Positions 25,733-34,600 of a stretch of 64,000 bases of DNA are shown piece by piece. How positions within the stretch are numbered: the first letter of the stretch is position 1; every line of letters begins with the position of its first letter. The notes beneath the pieces are model-generated. The model ran no database searches and was not told the DNA's origin. It saw nothing but the letters and a program-made list of their open reading frames with translations. The position numbers and the translations under genes are program-made. This DNA is from Rhodanobacter denitrificans (GTDB lineage: Bacteria; Pseudomonadota; Gammaproteobacteria; Xanthomonadales; Rhodanobacteraceae), in contig JAFIHF010000021.1 of the NCBI GenBank assembly GCA_017848855.1, positions 1 to 64,000 of the forward strand, in the 5' to 3' direction.

Positions 25733-26665
25733 TCACGCCGACGGCGCGGCGCCCTGCGGCCAATGCGCCAGCGTCTCGCGCGCGGCTTGCCGGCCCAGCT
25801 CGATCAGCTCGCGGGCGCGGTAGAACTCGTAGGCGCTGGCCATGTTGCGCGGCAGCTGGATCAGCAGGTCCGGTTCGTAGGCGGCGAGGCGCAGTCGCGC
25901 CAGGTTCGCCTGCATCAGGTCCATCGCCTGGGTGAGCAGTTCCAGCGCGCCCGGTTCGCGCGGCGCGTCGCCGCTGTCGACGTGCGCCATCAGCCGGCCG
26001 ATGTAGGCGCCGATGCGCTGGCGGTAGCCCGGCGCGTCGGCGGCTTCCTCGACGGCGGGCGGCGGCGCGGGTTCGGCGGCGGCGCCGTCCACGCTCACCG
26101 CGATCAGGTAATCGGCCGGTTCGCGGATCAGCGGCGTCACCGGCACCGGGTTGAGCAGGCCGCCGTCCACCAGCCGGCGGCCGTCGAGGTACTGCGGGCG
26201 GAACACGGTGGGGATCGCGATCGAGGCGCGGATCGCATCGAACAGCGGGCCGCGCGACAGCCACACCTCGCGCTCGCGGTCGATGTCCACCGCCACCGCG
26301 GTGAACGCCAGCGGCAGCTCCTCGATCAGCGCGTCGCCGATCAGCTCGCGCAGCGTGCCGATGATCTTCTCGCCCTTGATCAGGCCGCCGCCGGAAAAGG
26401 TCCAGTCCAGCAGCCGCAGCACGTCCAGCTTGGCCAGCGCGCTGACCCAGTCGCGGTACACGGCCAGCTTGCCGGTGGCGTGGATGCCGCCGATCACCGC
26501 GCCCATCGAGCTGCCGGCGATCGCGGTGATGCGGTAGCCCTGCACCTCCAGCTCCTCGATCACGCCGATGTGCGCCAGCCCCTTGGCGCCGCCCGCGCCC
26601 AGCGCCAGCGCCACGGTGGGCTGGCGGCGTGCGTCGGTGGCCTCGACGGGGAGTGGCGTGTTCAT
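25733..26665 (-). CDS. Patatin-like phospholipase (RssA/YlbK type)
   Basis: A 310-residue serine lipase-like protein. It shows the glycine-rich oxyanion loop LGAGGAKGLAHIG, the nucleophile in AGSSMGA near residue 53 and the Asp of the Ser-Asp dyad in LVDGGLLNP near 190. A C-terminal helical region of about 100 residues ends MASAYEFYRARELIELGRQA. No signal peptide is apparent. Bacterial members hydrolyse phospholipids or lysophospholipids; the substrate here is unknown. Confidence 0.9.
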   Translation of the reverse strand: MNTPLPVEATDARRQPTVALALGAGGAKGLAHIGVIEELEVQGYRITAIAGSSMGAVIGGIHATGKLAVYRDWVSALAKLDVLRLLDWTFSGGGLIKGEKIIGTLRELIGDALIEELPLAFTAVAVDIDREREVWLSRGPLFDAIRASIAIPTVFRPQYLDGRRLVDGGLLNPVPVTPLIREPADYLIAVSVDGAAAEPAPPPAVEEAADAPGYRQRIGAYIGRLMAHVDSGDAPREPGALELLTQAMDLMQANLARLRLAAYEPDLLIQLPRNMASAYEFYRARELIELGRQAARETLAHWPQGAAPSA

Positions 26666-26774
26666 CCGCGCATTCTGCCCCGATCCCGATGAACGCGCCG
26701 TGCGGTTTTGCGCAGGCGCCGCCGTCGCGTAGCATGCGGTTCGTAACGCCACGCCAGGCGCCAGGGTGAGATCG

Positions 26775-26831
26775 ATGCAGACAGCACGCGGGGCGCCGCC
26801 GCCAACCGCAATCGCCGGAGCCGCCGCATGA
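26775..26831 (+). CDS. Possible 18-aa leader peptide upstream of the SLC13 permease
   Basis: A short frame reading MQTARGAPPPTAIAGAAA starts at an ATG with GGGTGAG six bases upstream and ends in a TGA that overlaps the permease ATG as ATGA. That geometry allows translational coupling. It is rich in Ala and Pro and belongs to no family. It could equally be a chance frame in GC-rich DNA. Confidence 0.3.
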   Translation: MQTARGAPPPTAIAGAAA

Positions 26832-28597
26832 GCTGGCAGGCCTGGGCGGTGATGGCGCTGGTCGCGGCGGCGATGGCGCTGTTCGCCAGCGAGAAGCTGC
26901 GCATCGACCTGGTGGCGCTGCTGCTGCTCGCCGCGCTGGTGGTGCTGGGCATCGTCAGCCCCAGCGAGGCGCTGGCGGGTTTCAGCAACGAGGCCACGGT
27001 GACGGTGGCGGCGATGTTCGCGCTCAGCATCGGCATCGAGCGCACCGGCCTGCTGGAGCCGCTGAGCCGGCTGCTGATGCGCATCCGCCAGCCGTGGCTG
27101 CTCACGCTCGCGCTGATGCTGGCGATCGCGCCGCTGGGCGCGTTCGTGAAGAACATCGCGCTGGTCGCCACCTTCCTGCCGCTGGCGCTGCGCGTGTGCC
27201 AGCGCACCGGCACCTCGCCCGCGCGGGTGCTGATGCCGATGGCCTACGCCGCGCAGATGGGCGGCGTGTGCACCCTGATCGGCACCTCGTCCAACCTGCT
27301 CGCCGACTCGCTGGCGCAGGAGCACGGCCTGCCCGCGTTCGGCGTGTTCGAGTTCACCGGCATGGGCGCGCTGCTGGCGGTGGCCGGCATGCTGTACCTG
27401 ATGCTGGTGGGGCGCTGGCTGCTGCCGCAGCACATCGAGGCGGACGAGATCGAGGAGGTGGAGATCGGCAAGTACGTCACCGAGCTCGCGCTCACCGCGC
27501 AATCGCCGCTGGTGGGCAAGAGCATCGCCGACCTGCAGCTGGGCGAGCGCTACGGCGTGTATCCGCTGGAGCTGCTGCGCGGCGAGCGGCGCATGTGGTC
27601 GCCGCGCTCGCAGCAGCTGGAGGTCGGCGACGTGCTGCTGGTGCGCGGCGACTGGGAGAAGATCGAGGAGTTCCAGCGCCGCGCCCACCTGCGCAACGTG
27701 CACGAGGGCCGCCGCATGGGCGAGGCGCGGCATCCGCTGATGCTGGCCGAGATCATGGTGGCGCCGGCCAGCCTCGCCGAGGGCCGCCGGCTGGCCGAGA
27801 CCGACCTCGGCCGCCGCCCCGACGCGGTGGCGCTGGCGATCCACCGCCGCGGCCAGGTGCTGCGCGACAAGCTCAGCGACGTCAGCCTCGCGGTGGGCGA
27901 CGTGCTGCTGGTGCTGGTGGACGAGGCCAGCATGCCGCAGCTGCGCAGCGACGACGCCTTCATCGTGCTCAGCGAGCGCGACGACGCGCGGCGCATGTCG
28001 CGCAAGGCGATCGTGGCGGCGGCGATCATGGCCGGCGTGGTGGTGGCCTCCGGCCTGCGCTGGTTGCCGATCCCGATGGCGGCGATCTGCGGCGCGGCGG
28101 CGATGGCGCTCACCGGCTGCTTCGGCCGCAAGGACGTCTACGAGGGCATCGACTGGAAGATCATCGTGCTGCTCGGCGCGATCCTGCCGCTGGGCACCGC
28201 GATCGAGAAGACCGGCCTGTCGCACGCCGTGGTGCAGGCAGGCCTCGGCCTGGTCGGCAACCACGGCCCGCTCGCCGCGCTGCTGATGGTGTACCTGCTC
28301 ACCGCCCTGCTCACCGAGCTGATGGGCCACAACCCCTCGGTGGTGCTGATGGTGGGCATCGCCGCCAGCGTGGCGCACGCGGTGCACGCCGACCCGCGCC
28401 CATTCGTGGTGGCGGTGGCGTTCGCCGCGGCGACCTCGTTCGCCACGCCGGTCGGCTACCCCACCAACACCATGGTGTACTACGCCGGCGGCTACCGCTT
28501 CACCGACTTCATGAAGGTGGGCATCCCGCTGATCGCGCTGTTCTGCGCGCTGTCGATGTGGCTGATTCCGAAGTTCTGGCCGTTCCATCCCGGCTGA
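26828..28597 (+). CDS. SLC13-family permease with two RCK_C (TrkA_C) domains
   Basis: A 589-residue inner-membrane transporter. About five hydrophobic segments (1-200) carry the substrate motif MGGVCTLIGTSSN. Two cytoplasmic RCK_C domains lie at about 215-295 (LTAQSPLVGKSIADL ... VGDVLLVRGDW) and 310-385 (RRPDAVALAIHRRGQ ... VGDVLLVLVDE). A second membrane block (390-589) includes the repeat motif MGHNPSVVLM and FATPVGYPTNTM. This is the YfbS/CitT-like 'SLC13 plus RCK' layout, predicted to move a dicarboxylate or sulfate-like anion. The substrate is not known. Confidence 0.9.
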   Translation: MSWQAWAVMALVAAAMALFASEKLRIDLVALLLLAALVVLGIVSPSEALAGFSNEATVTVAAMFALSIGIERTGLLEPLSRLLMRIRQPWLLTLALMLAIAPLGAFVKNIALVATFLPLALRVCQRTGTSPARVLMPMAYAAQMGGVCTLIGTSSNLLADSLAQEHGLPAFGVFEFTGMGALLAVAGMLYLMLVGRWLLPQHIEADEIEEVEIGKYVTELALTAQSPLVGKSIADLQLGERYGVYPLELLRGERRMWSPRSQQLEVGDVLLVRGDWEKIEEFQRRAHLRNVHEGRRMGEARHPLMLAEIMVAPASLAEGRRLAETDLGRRPDAVALAIHRRGQVLRDKLSDVSLAVGDVLLVLVDEASMPQLRSDDAFIVLSERDDARRMSRKAIVAAAIMAGVVVASGLRWLPIPMAAICGAAAMALTGCFGRKDVYEGIDWKIIVLLGAILPLGTAIEKTGLSHAVVQAGLGLVGNHGPLAALLMVYLLTALLTELMGHNPSVVLMVGIAASVAHAVHADPRPFVVAVAFAAATSFATPVGYPTNTMVYYAGGYRFTDFMKVGIPLIALFCALSMWLIPKFWPFHPG

Positions 28598-28627
28598 GGC
28601 GTGAGCGGCTGGCCAATGCTGCGCGAT

Positions 28628-28644
28628 TGACTTCCAGTAAGTCA
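28628..28644. promoter_or_regulatory. Palindrome before higBA, candidate antitoxin operator
   Basis: TGACTT-CCAGT-AAGTCA is a 6-bp perfect inverted repeat with a 5-nt spacer, located 19 bp upstream of the toxin start. HIG-type antitoxins bind such palindromes to repress their operon. Assignment is by position only. Confidence 0.45.
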
Positions 28645-28662
28645 TTGACGCACCATCCCGGC

Positions 28663-28977
28663 ATGATCTTCGTCGAGACTCCGGTCTTCACCCGCCAGAT
28701 CACTGCGCTCGTGACGGACGAGCAATACGCCGAGTTCCAGCGCTTCCTGGCGGAAAATCCCGAGGCTGGCGACCTCATCCAGGGTACCGGCGGCCTCAGG
28801 AAGATTCGTCTTGCGCTGGATGGCCGTGGCAAGCGCGGCGGCGCACGGGTCATTTACTACTACTTCGTGAACGCCTCGCAGATCGCCCTGCTGTTTGCCT
28901 ACCCGAAGAACGTTGCCGTTGACCTGACGGTTCGGCAGAAGCAGGCGCTGAAGGCCATCATCGAACAGTGGAGCTGA
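28663..28977 (+). CDS. higB: HigB2/RelE-family toxin
   Basis: A 104-residue toxin of the RelE/HigB superfamily, most similar in pattern to Vibrio cholerae HigB2. The central segment LIQGTGGLRKIRLALDGRGKRGG (shown here as GTGGLRKIR and GKRGG) is followed by RVIYYYFV and the C-terminal basic/aromatic stretch LLFAYPKN. HigB toxins cleave mRNA on the ribosome. The gene precedes its antitoxin, as is usual for hig loci, with two bases between the stop and the next ATG. A 6-bp palindrome lies upstream. Confidence 0.9.
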   Translation: MIFVETPVFTRQITALVTDEQYAEFQRFLAENPEAGDLIQGTGGLRKIRLALDGRGKRGGARVIYYYFVNASQIALLFAYPKNVAVDLTVRQKQALKAIIEQWS

Positions 28978-28979
28978 GC

Positions 28980-29270
28980 ATGGACAAGAATCTCTTTACC
29001 GAACTGCTCGAAAGCGTGGAGCAGGCTGGCGAGATCGCCCGCGGCGAACGCGTGCCGTCGAGGGAGTTCCATGTGGATGCCATGGGCATCAAGGAAATTC
29101 GTGCCGCTACCGGCCTGTCGCAGCCCAAGTTCGCCAAGGTGCTCGACGTGGATGTGGGCACCCTGCGCAACTGGGAACAGGGCCGGCGCGAACCCACCGG
29201 CCCGGCGCGCGCCCTGTTGCGTGCAATCCGGAACGATCCGAAGCATGTGCTGAAGGCGCTGGTGGCCTGA
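28980..29270 (+). CDS. higA: HigA-family antitoxin
   Basis: A 96-residue antitoxin with a flexible N-terminus and an XRE helix-turn-helix (about 38-90): IKEIRAATGLSQPKFAKVLDVDVGTLRNWEQGRREPTGPA, recognisable by GLSQPKFA and NWEQGRREP. It neutralises HigB and represses the operon. The ribosome-binding site GGAG lies inside the end of the toxin gene. The GTG at 28968 is also in frame, but the ATG has the better spacing. Confidence 0.9.
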   Translation: MDKNLFTELLESVEQAGEIARGERVPSREFHVDAMGIKEIRAATGLSQPKFAKVLDVDVGTLRNWEQGRREPTGPARALLRAIRNDPKHVLKALVA

Positions 29271-29278
29271 TGCATGCG

Positions 29279-29302
29279 GCGGGTAGGTCCATGCCCACCC
29301 GC
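29279..29302. terminator. Hairpin between higA and gnd
   Basis: GCGGGTAGG-TCCATG-CCCACCCGC forms a 9-bp stem with one mismatch between the convergent higA and gnd genes. No T-run is seen, so termination is a positional inference. Confidence 0.35.
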
Positions 29303-29320
29303 AGGTGCAACGCTTGATCC

Positions 29321-30232
29321 CTACTTCGGCTCGCTCTTGATCGCATGCCCGCCGAACTCGTTGCGCATCGCGGCGAGCAGCTTGTCGGAGAACGATTCGG
29401 TGTCGCGCGAGCGCAGGCGTTCGATCAGCGAGGCGGTGATGATCGGGGCGGGCACATCGAGGTCGATCGCCTCGTCCACGGTCCAGCGGCCTTCGCCCGA
29501 ATCGACCACGTACGGTGCGATGCCGTCCATGGTGGGGTTCTTGCCCAGCGCGTCGGTGGTGAGGTCGAGCAGCCAGGAGCGCACCACGCTGCCGTAGCGC
29601 CAGATCTCGCCGATCTGGTGCAGGTCGAGGCCGAACTCCTTTTTGTGCGCGAGGATGGAGAAGCCCTCGGCGTAGGCCTGCATCAGGCCGTATTCGATGC
29701 CGTTGTGGACCATCTTGGTGAAGTGGCCCGAACCCACCGGGCCGACGCGGCCCCAGCCCTGGTTCGCGGCGGGCGCCAGCGTTTCGAAGATGGGTGCCAG
29801 CGCCGCGACGGTCTTTTCGTCGCCGCCCACCATCATGCTGTAGCCCTCCTGGAGACCCCAGATGCCGCCGCTGGTGCCGGAATCCACGTAGCCGAGGCCG
29901 TGTTCGGCGTACAGCGCGGCGCGGCGCAGCGTGTCCTTGTAGTTGGAGTTGCCGCCGTCGATCACGGTGTCGCCTTTCGACAGCAAGGGAATCAGCGCGT
30001 TGACGGTGTCGTCGGTGATCTTGCCGGCGGGCACCATCAGCCACAGCACGCGCGGCGCGGGCAGCGCCCGGACCAGCGCCGCCAGCGAGTCGGCGCCGGC
30101 CACGCCCTTGGCCGCCGCCGCCTGGCGCGCGTCGGCGCTGGGGTCGAAACCGGTGACCTTGTGGCCGCCCCGCACCAGCCGCTCCGCCATGTTGGCGCCC
30201 ATCTTGCCCAGCCCGACCATGCCCAGTTCCAT
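29321..30232 (-). CDS. gnd: 6-phosphogluconate dehydrogenase, decarboxylating (short form)
   Basis: A 303-residue cytosolic enzyme oxidising 6-phosphogluconate to ribulose 5-phosphate and CO2. The Rossmann motif is MVGLGKMGANMAERL at the start, followed by VIDGGNSNYKDT, the substrate signature DSGTSGGIWGL and the catalytic Lys/Asn region KMVHNGIEYGLMQAYAEGF. The roughly 300-residue form lacking the second C-terminal domain is the GndA/YqeC class, often NAD-preferring. The predicted catalytic residues are intact. The next gene upstream on the strand is the GH144-like enzyme, 61 bp away. Confidence 0.95.
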   Translation of the reverse strand: MELGMVGLGKMGANMAERLVRGGHKVTGFDPSADARQAAAAKGVAGADSLAALVRALPAPRVLWLMVPAGKITDDTVNALIPLLSKGDTVIDGGNSNYKDTLRRAALYAEHGLGYVDSGTSGGIWGLQEGYSMMVGGDEKTVAALAPIFETLAPAANQGWGRVGPVGSGHFTKMVHNGIEYGLMQAYAEGFSILAHKKEFGLDLHQIGEIWRYGSVVRSWLLDLTTDALGKNPTMDGIAPYVVDSGEGRWTVDEAIDLDVPAPIITASLIERLRSRDTESFSDKLLAAMRNEFGGHAIKSEPK

Positions 30233-30293
30233 CGCATTGCTCCGTTTGAAGTAAGGGAAAACGGCGGCGCGGCGCGCGCCTGCCGCGAGAGTG

Positions 30294-31619
30294 TCAGGGC
30301 CGGCGGCCCTGCGCGTCCAGCCAGCCGCCGCCGAAGCCGGCGGCGCGCAAGCCGTCCACGATGTACCGGCAGCTGCGCAGCAGCCGCCACAGCAGGCCGC
30401 TGCGCTGGTTCTCGATCATCAGCAGGATCGGCCCGGTATTGATGCCGAAGAAGTACGGCGAGATCCAGCCGCAGGCGCTGTCGCCACCCCAGGTGGGGTT
30501 GAAGCTGGCCTCGAAGCCATAGGGGTGCTTGTCGTGCAGCGCCAGCGTGTGGATGTAGTGGTGCAGCGTGGGCAGCACGATCTCCGGCGCGAACGGCAGC
30601 GCGGCCGCCACCGCCCACGGCGACAGCGTGCCGTCGTCGAGGCCCCACGGCGCGCCGCGGCCCGCGTAGCCGTAGAACCGGCGCTCGACGCCGTCGATGC
30701 GGCGGCTGGTTTCGCCCGGGCCGTCGCTGGCGGTGATGCCCCAGCTCGACGCGCCGTAACCCTTGAGGCCCAGCGGGTTGTCGATCGCGTAGCGCTGCTG
30801 CACCAGGCAGGCGCGGCGGCTGTTCTCGAAGTAGTCGATGCCCTTGTCGCGCATGAAGGCGTCGCGGATGCCGCGGAAGTCGATCCACAGGTGCGACAGC
30901 TGGTGGGTGAACAGCGGTCCGCAGTACAGGTAGTCGAGGTCGTAGGCGTGCTTCCACTCGTAGGTGGCGGCCCAGGCCGCGAACGCGGCGGGCGGCAGCG
31001 CGTGGCTGGGCGAGCCCAGCGCCAGCACGTACAGCAGCAGGCCCTCGTCGTAGCCCTGCCAGCGGTGCGCGATGAAGCCGCTCTCCGGCCGCCAGCCGTG
31101 GCCGATGGTGCCGTCCGCGGCCTGTGCCCAGGCCCAGTCGGCGCGTCGGTACAGCAGCTCCGCCAGCTCGCGGATCTCGCGCTGCTGCGGCGTGTCGGCG
31201 CGGAAGTAGGCCGCCGCGGTGAGCATGCCGGCGAACAGGAAGGCGCTGTCCACGGTGGAGAGTTCGCACTGCCACGCGCGCCGGCCCGTGCGCATGTCGA
31301 GAAAGTGGTAGTAGAAGCCGCGATGACCCGTGGCGTCCGCCGCCTCGCCCTGCACGCTGTCGCGGAAGAAGCGCAGCGTGGCCAGCGTGCGCGCGACTGC
31401 CGTGCGCTCGTCGAGCAGGCCGCGCTCCACCGCCACCGGATACGCGGTGAGCGCCATGCCGGTGGCGGCGATGCTGGCGGGCCAGTCCGGCGCGGTCTTG
31501 TCCGCCACCAAGCCGTTGAGCGGATTCGTCTCGTACTGGAAATACGCCCAGGCCTTGTTCTGCAGATGCTGCAGCTGCGGGCCGGATTCCAGCGGGGGAT
31601 GCGGGGTGGCGATGGGCAT
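30294..31619 (-). CDS. Glycoamylase-like (GH144-type) glucanase, probable beta-1,2-glucanase
   Basis: A 441-residue protein of the glycoamylase-like domain (pfam10091). Visible signatures are NPLNGLVADKTAPDW near the start, RGFYYHFLDMRTG, the acidic STVDSAFLFAG and, late in the chain, SFNPTWGGDSACGWISPYFFGINTGPI, given here in parts. Members with this fold are GH144 endo-beta-1,2-glucanases and the central module of cyclic beta-1,2-glucan synthase. No signal peptide is seen from the chosen ATG. It is divergent from a GH94-like phosphorylase, which supports a role in beta-1,2-glucan turnover. The start is uncertain because no clear ribosome-binding site precedes it. Confidence 0.8.
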   Translation of the reverse strand: MPIATPHPPLESGPQLQHLQNKAWAYFQYETNPLNGLVADKTAPDWPASIAATGMALTAYPVAVERGLLDERTAVARTLATLRFFRDSVQGEAADATGHRGFYYHFLDMRTGRRAWQCELSTVDSAFLFAGMLTAAAYFRADTPQQREIRELAELLYRRADWAWAQAADGTIGHGWRPESGFIAHRWQGYDEGLLLYVLALGSPSHALPPAAFAAWAATYEWKHAYDLDYLYCGPLFTHQLSHLWIDFRGIRDAFMRDKGIDYFENSRRACLVQQRYAIDNPLGLKGYGASSWGITASDGPGETSRRIDGVERRFYGYAGRGAPWGLDDGTLSPWAVAAALPFAPEIVLPTLHHYIHTLALHDKHPYGFEASFNPTWGGDSACGWISPYFFGINTGPILLMIENQRSGLLWRLLRSCRYIVDGLRAAGFGGGWLDAQGRRP

Positions 31620-31698
31620 GCGGTGAAGCGCGGCGTGGTGTGCGCCGGCCAGCGTGCCCAGCGGCGTGCATTGACGCCGTGAATGCGCGCGGCCTCGC

Positions 31699-34600
31699 AT
31701 GCTCGGCGCTTCCCCGCACGAAGCCCCGCCGATGATCGCCGCCGCGCCGCGCCACTGCCTGCTTTCCAACGGTCGCGCCACGGTGATGCTCGATCGCCAC
31801 GGCGCCGGCTGGAGCCGCTGGCGCGGCCTCGCGGTGACGCGCTGGCGCGAGGACCCGACGCTCGACGACTGGGGCAGCTGGCTGCTGCTGCGCGACGAGG
31901 ACAGCGGCGAGGCGTGGTCGCCCACGCGGCAGCCGTTCGGCCACGACGCGCCGGACGACGCCGTGCGGTTCGAGCCGGGCCGCGCCACGTTCCGGCGCCG
32001 CCACCTCAGCCTGCACGCCACGCTGGAGGTGGCGGTGGCCGCCGATGCCGACGTGGAACTGCGCCGGCTCGTGCTCGGCAACCACGGCGACCGCGCGCGG
32101 CATCTCGCGATCACCAGCTACGCCGAGCTGGTGCTGGGCCCGGCCGGCGCCGACGACGCGCATCCCGCGTTCTCCAAGATGTTCGTGCAGACCGAGTGGG
32201 ATCCCGCGCGCGGCCTGCTGCTGGCCACGCGGCGCAAGCGCGCGAACGACGAGGCCGCGGTCTGGGCCGCGCAGGCGCTGCGCATCGTCGGCACAGTCGA
32301 CACCGCCGCGCCGGAAATCGAAACCGACCGCATGGCCTTCCTCGGCCGCGGCCGCACGCTGCGCCATGCACGGGCGTTGCAGCCGGGCGCGGCGCTGGGC
32401 GGCGGCACCGGCTGCGTGCTCGATCCGGTGTTCGCGCAGCGCCGCCACTTCACCCTGGTGCCGGATGGTGAGGTGACGGTGCTGCTGTGGACGCGCCTGG
32501 CCGAGCGCCGCGACGACACGCTGACGCTCGCCGCGCAGGCGGGCGATGCGGCGGCCGCCGCGCGCCTGTTCGACGGCGCCGCGCGGCAGGCCGAGGCGCG
32601 ATTGCGGCAATTCGGCATCGACGACGCGCAAGCCGCCCGCGCCGCGCACTGGCTGGATGCGCTGCTGGTCACGGACGCCGCGCAGCGCGCCGCGCCGGAA
32701 GCCATCGCGCAGGGCCGCGGCGGCGCGCCCACGCTGTGGGCGGCCGGCATCTCCGGCGATCGCCCGATCGCGCTGCTGCGCGTGCGGGGCGAGGCCGACT
32801 TGTCCCGCGTGCAGGAATTGCTGCAGGCGCAGCGGCTGTGGCGCGCGCAGCGTTTCGCGATGGACGTGGTGCTGCTCGATGCGGGCGATGCTTCGGTGCA
32901 GGCCGCACTTGCTCCGCTGCTGCAGGCGCAACGGGCGCAGCTGCAAGCCGGCGGCGAGCTGCCCAAGGCCGAGCTGTTCGCGCTGCAGGAGGGCGCGCTC
33001 GGCGACGACCTGCGCCACGGCCTGGCCTGCGCGGCGCGGCTGCTGCTGGACGCCGCTGCGGCACCGCGGCCCGCCGCTGCGGCCGTCACCGCCGCACCGG
33101 CGCCGCCGCTGCGCGCCCGCGCGCCGGCACGCGTCGCCGTCGTGGCCGACGTGGCGCCGGAGTTCCCCAACGGCATCGGCGGTTTCGTCGAGCGGGGCCG
33201 CGCCTACCGCATCGAGCTGAATGGCGACCGCTGCACGCCGCAGCCCTGGGTGAACGTGATCGCGAACCCGGGCTTCGGCTGCCTCGTCGCGGCCGAGGGC
33301 GGCGGCTACGCGTGGTCGATCAACAGCCAGCAGAACCCGCTGACGCCGTGGCCGAACGATCCGGTGAGCGACCGCCCGCACGAGGTGCTGTACCTGCGCG
33401 ACGAGGACAACGGCGCGCTGTGGAGCGCCACCGCGCTGCCGATCCGCGTGGCCGGCGCGCGTTACGTCGCGACCCACGGCAAGGGCTGGAGCCGCTTCGA
33501 GACCGACGCCCACGGCGTCGCCGTGGAAGTCCTGCAATGCGTGCCGGTGGACGACCCGCTGAAGCTGGCGCGCGTGCGCCTGATCAACCGCAGCGCGCGC
33601 ACGCGGCGGCTGTCGTTCACCGCCTACGTGGAATGGGCGCTGGGCCCGAACGGCGCGGTGCCCGCGCCCTTCGTGCAGACCGCGCGCGACGCGCAGACCG
33701 GCGCGCTGTTCGCGCGCAACCGCTGGCGGCCGGACTTCGGCGAGCGGGTAGCCTTCGCCGACCTCGGCGGCATGCAGCAGACGATGAGCGGCGACCGCGC
33801 GGCCTTCCTCGGCCCGCTGGGCAGCGTCGATCGTCCCGCCGCGCTGCACGGCGCCGCGCCCTTGTCCGGCCGCCTCGGCGCGGGGCTCGATCCCTGCGCC
33901 GCGCTGCAGCTGCGCGTCGAGCTGCCGCCGTACACCGAGCTCGAACTGCGCTGGCTGCTGGGCGACGCCGCCGGCGAAGCCGCGGCGCAGGCGCTGGTGG
34001 CGAAGTACCGCGCGATCGACCTCGATGCGGTGCTGGCCGCGGTCGTCGCACAATGGAACGGCCTGCTCGACGCGGTGCAGGTGCGCACGCCCGACCGCGC
34101 GCTGGACCTGCTGCTGAACGACTGGCTGCTCTACCAGGTCGTCGGCTGCCGGCTGTGGGCGCGCACCGCCTGTTACCAGGCCAGCGGCGCCTGGGGTTTC
34201 CGCGACCAGCTGCAGGACGCGATGGCGCTGTGCGTGAGCCGCCCCGACCTCGCGCGCGAACACCTGCTGCGCGCGGCCGGCCGCCAGTTCGCCGAGGGCG
34301 ACGTGCAGCACTGGTGGCTGCCGCCGAACGGGCAGGGCATCCGCACCCGCATCAGCGACGACCGCGTGTGGCTGGCCTTCGTCGCCGCGCACTACGTCGA
34401 GGTCACGGGCGACACCGCGGTGCTCGACGAAACGCTGCCTTTCCTCAGCGGCCCGGCGATTCCCGACGGCGCCGCCGACGCCTATTTCCAGCCCGGCATT
34501 GCGGACGAAACAGCCAGCCTGCACGAGCACTGCGCCCGCGCGCTGGACTCCGCGCTCAAGCGCGGCGCGCACGGCCTGCCGCTGATGGGCACCGGCGACT

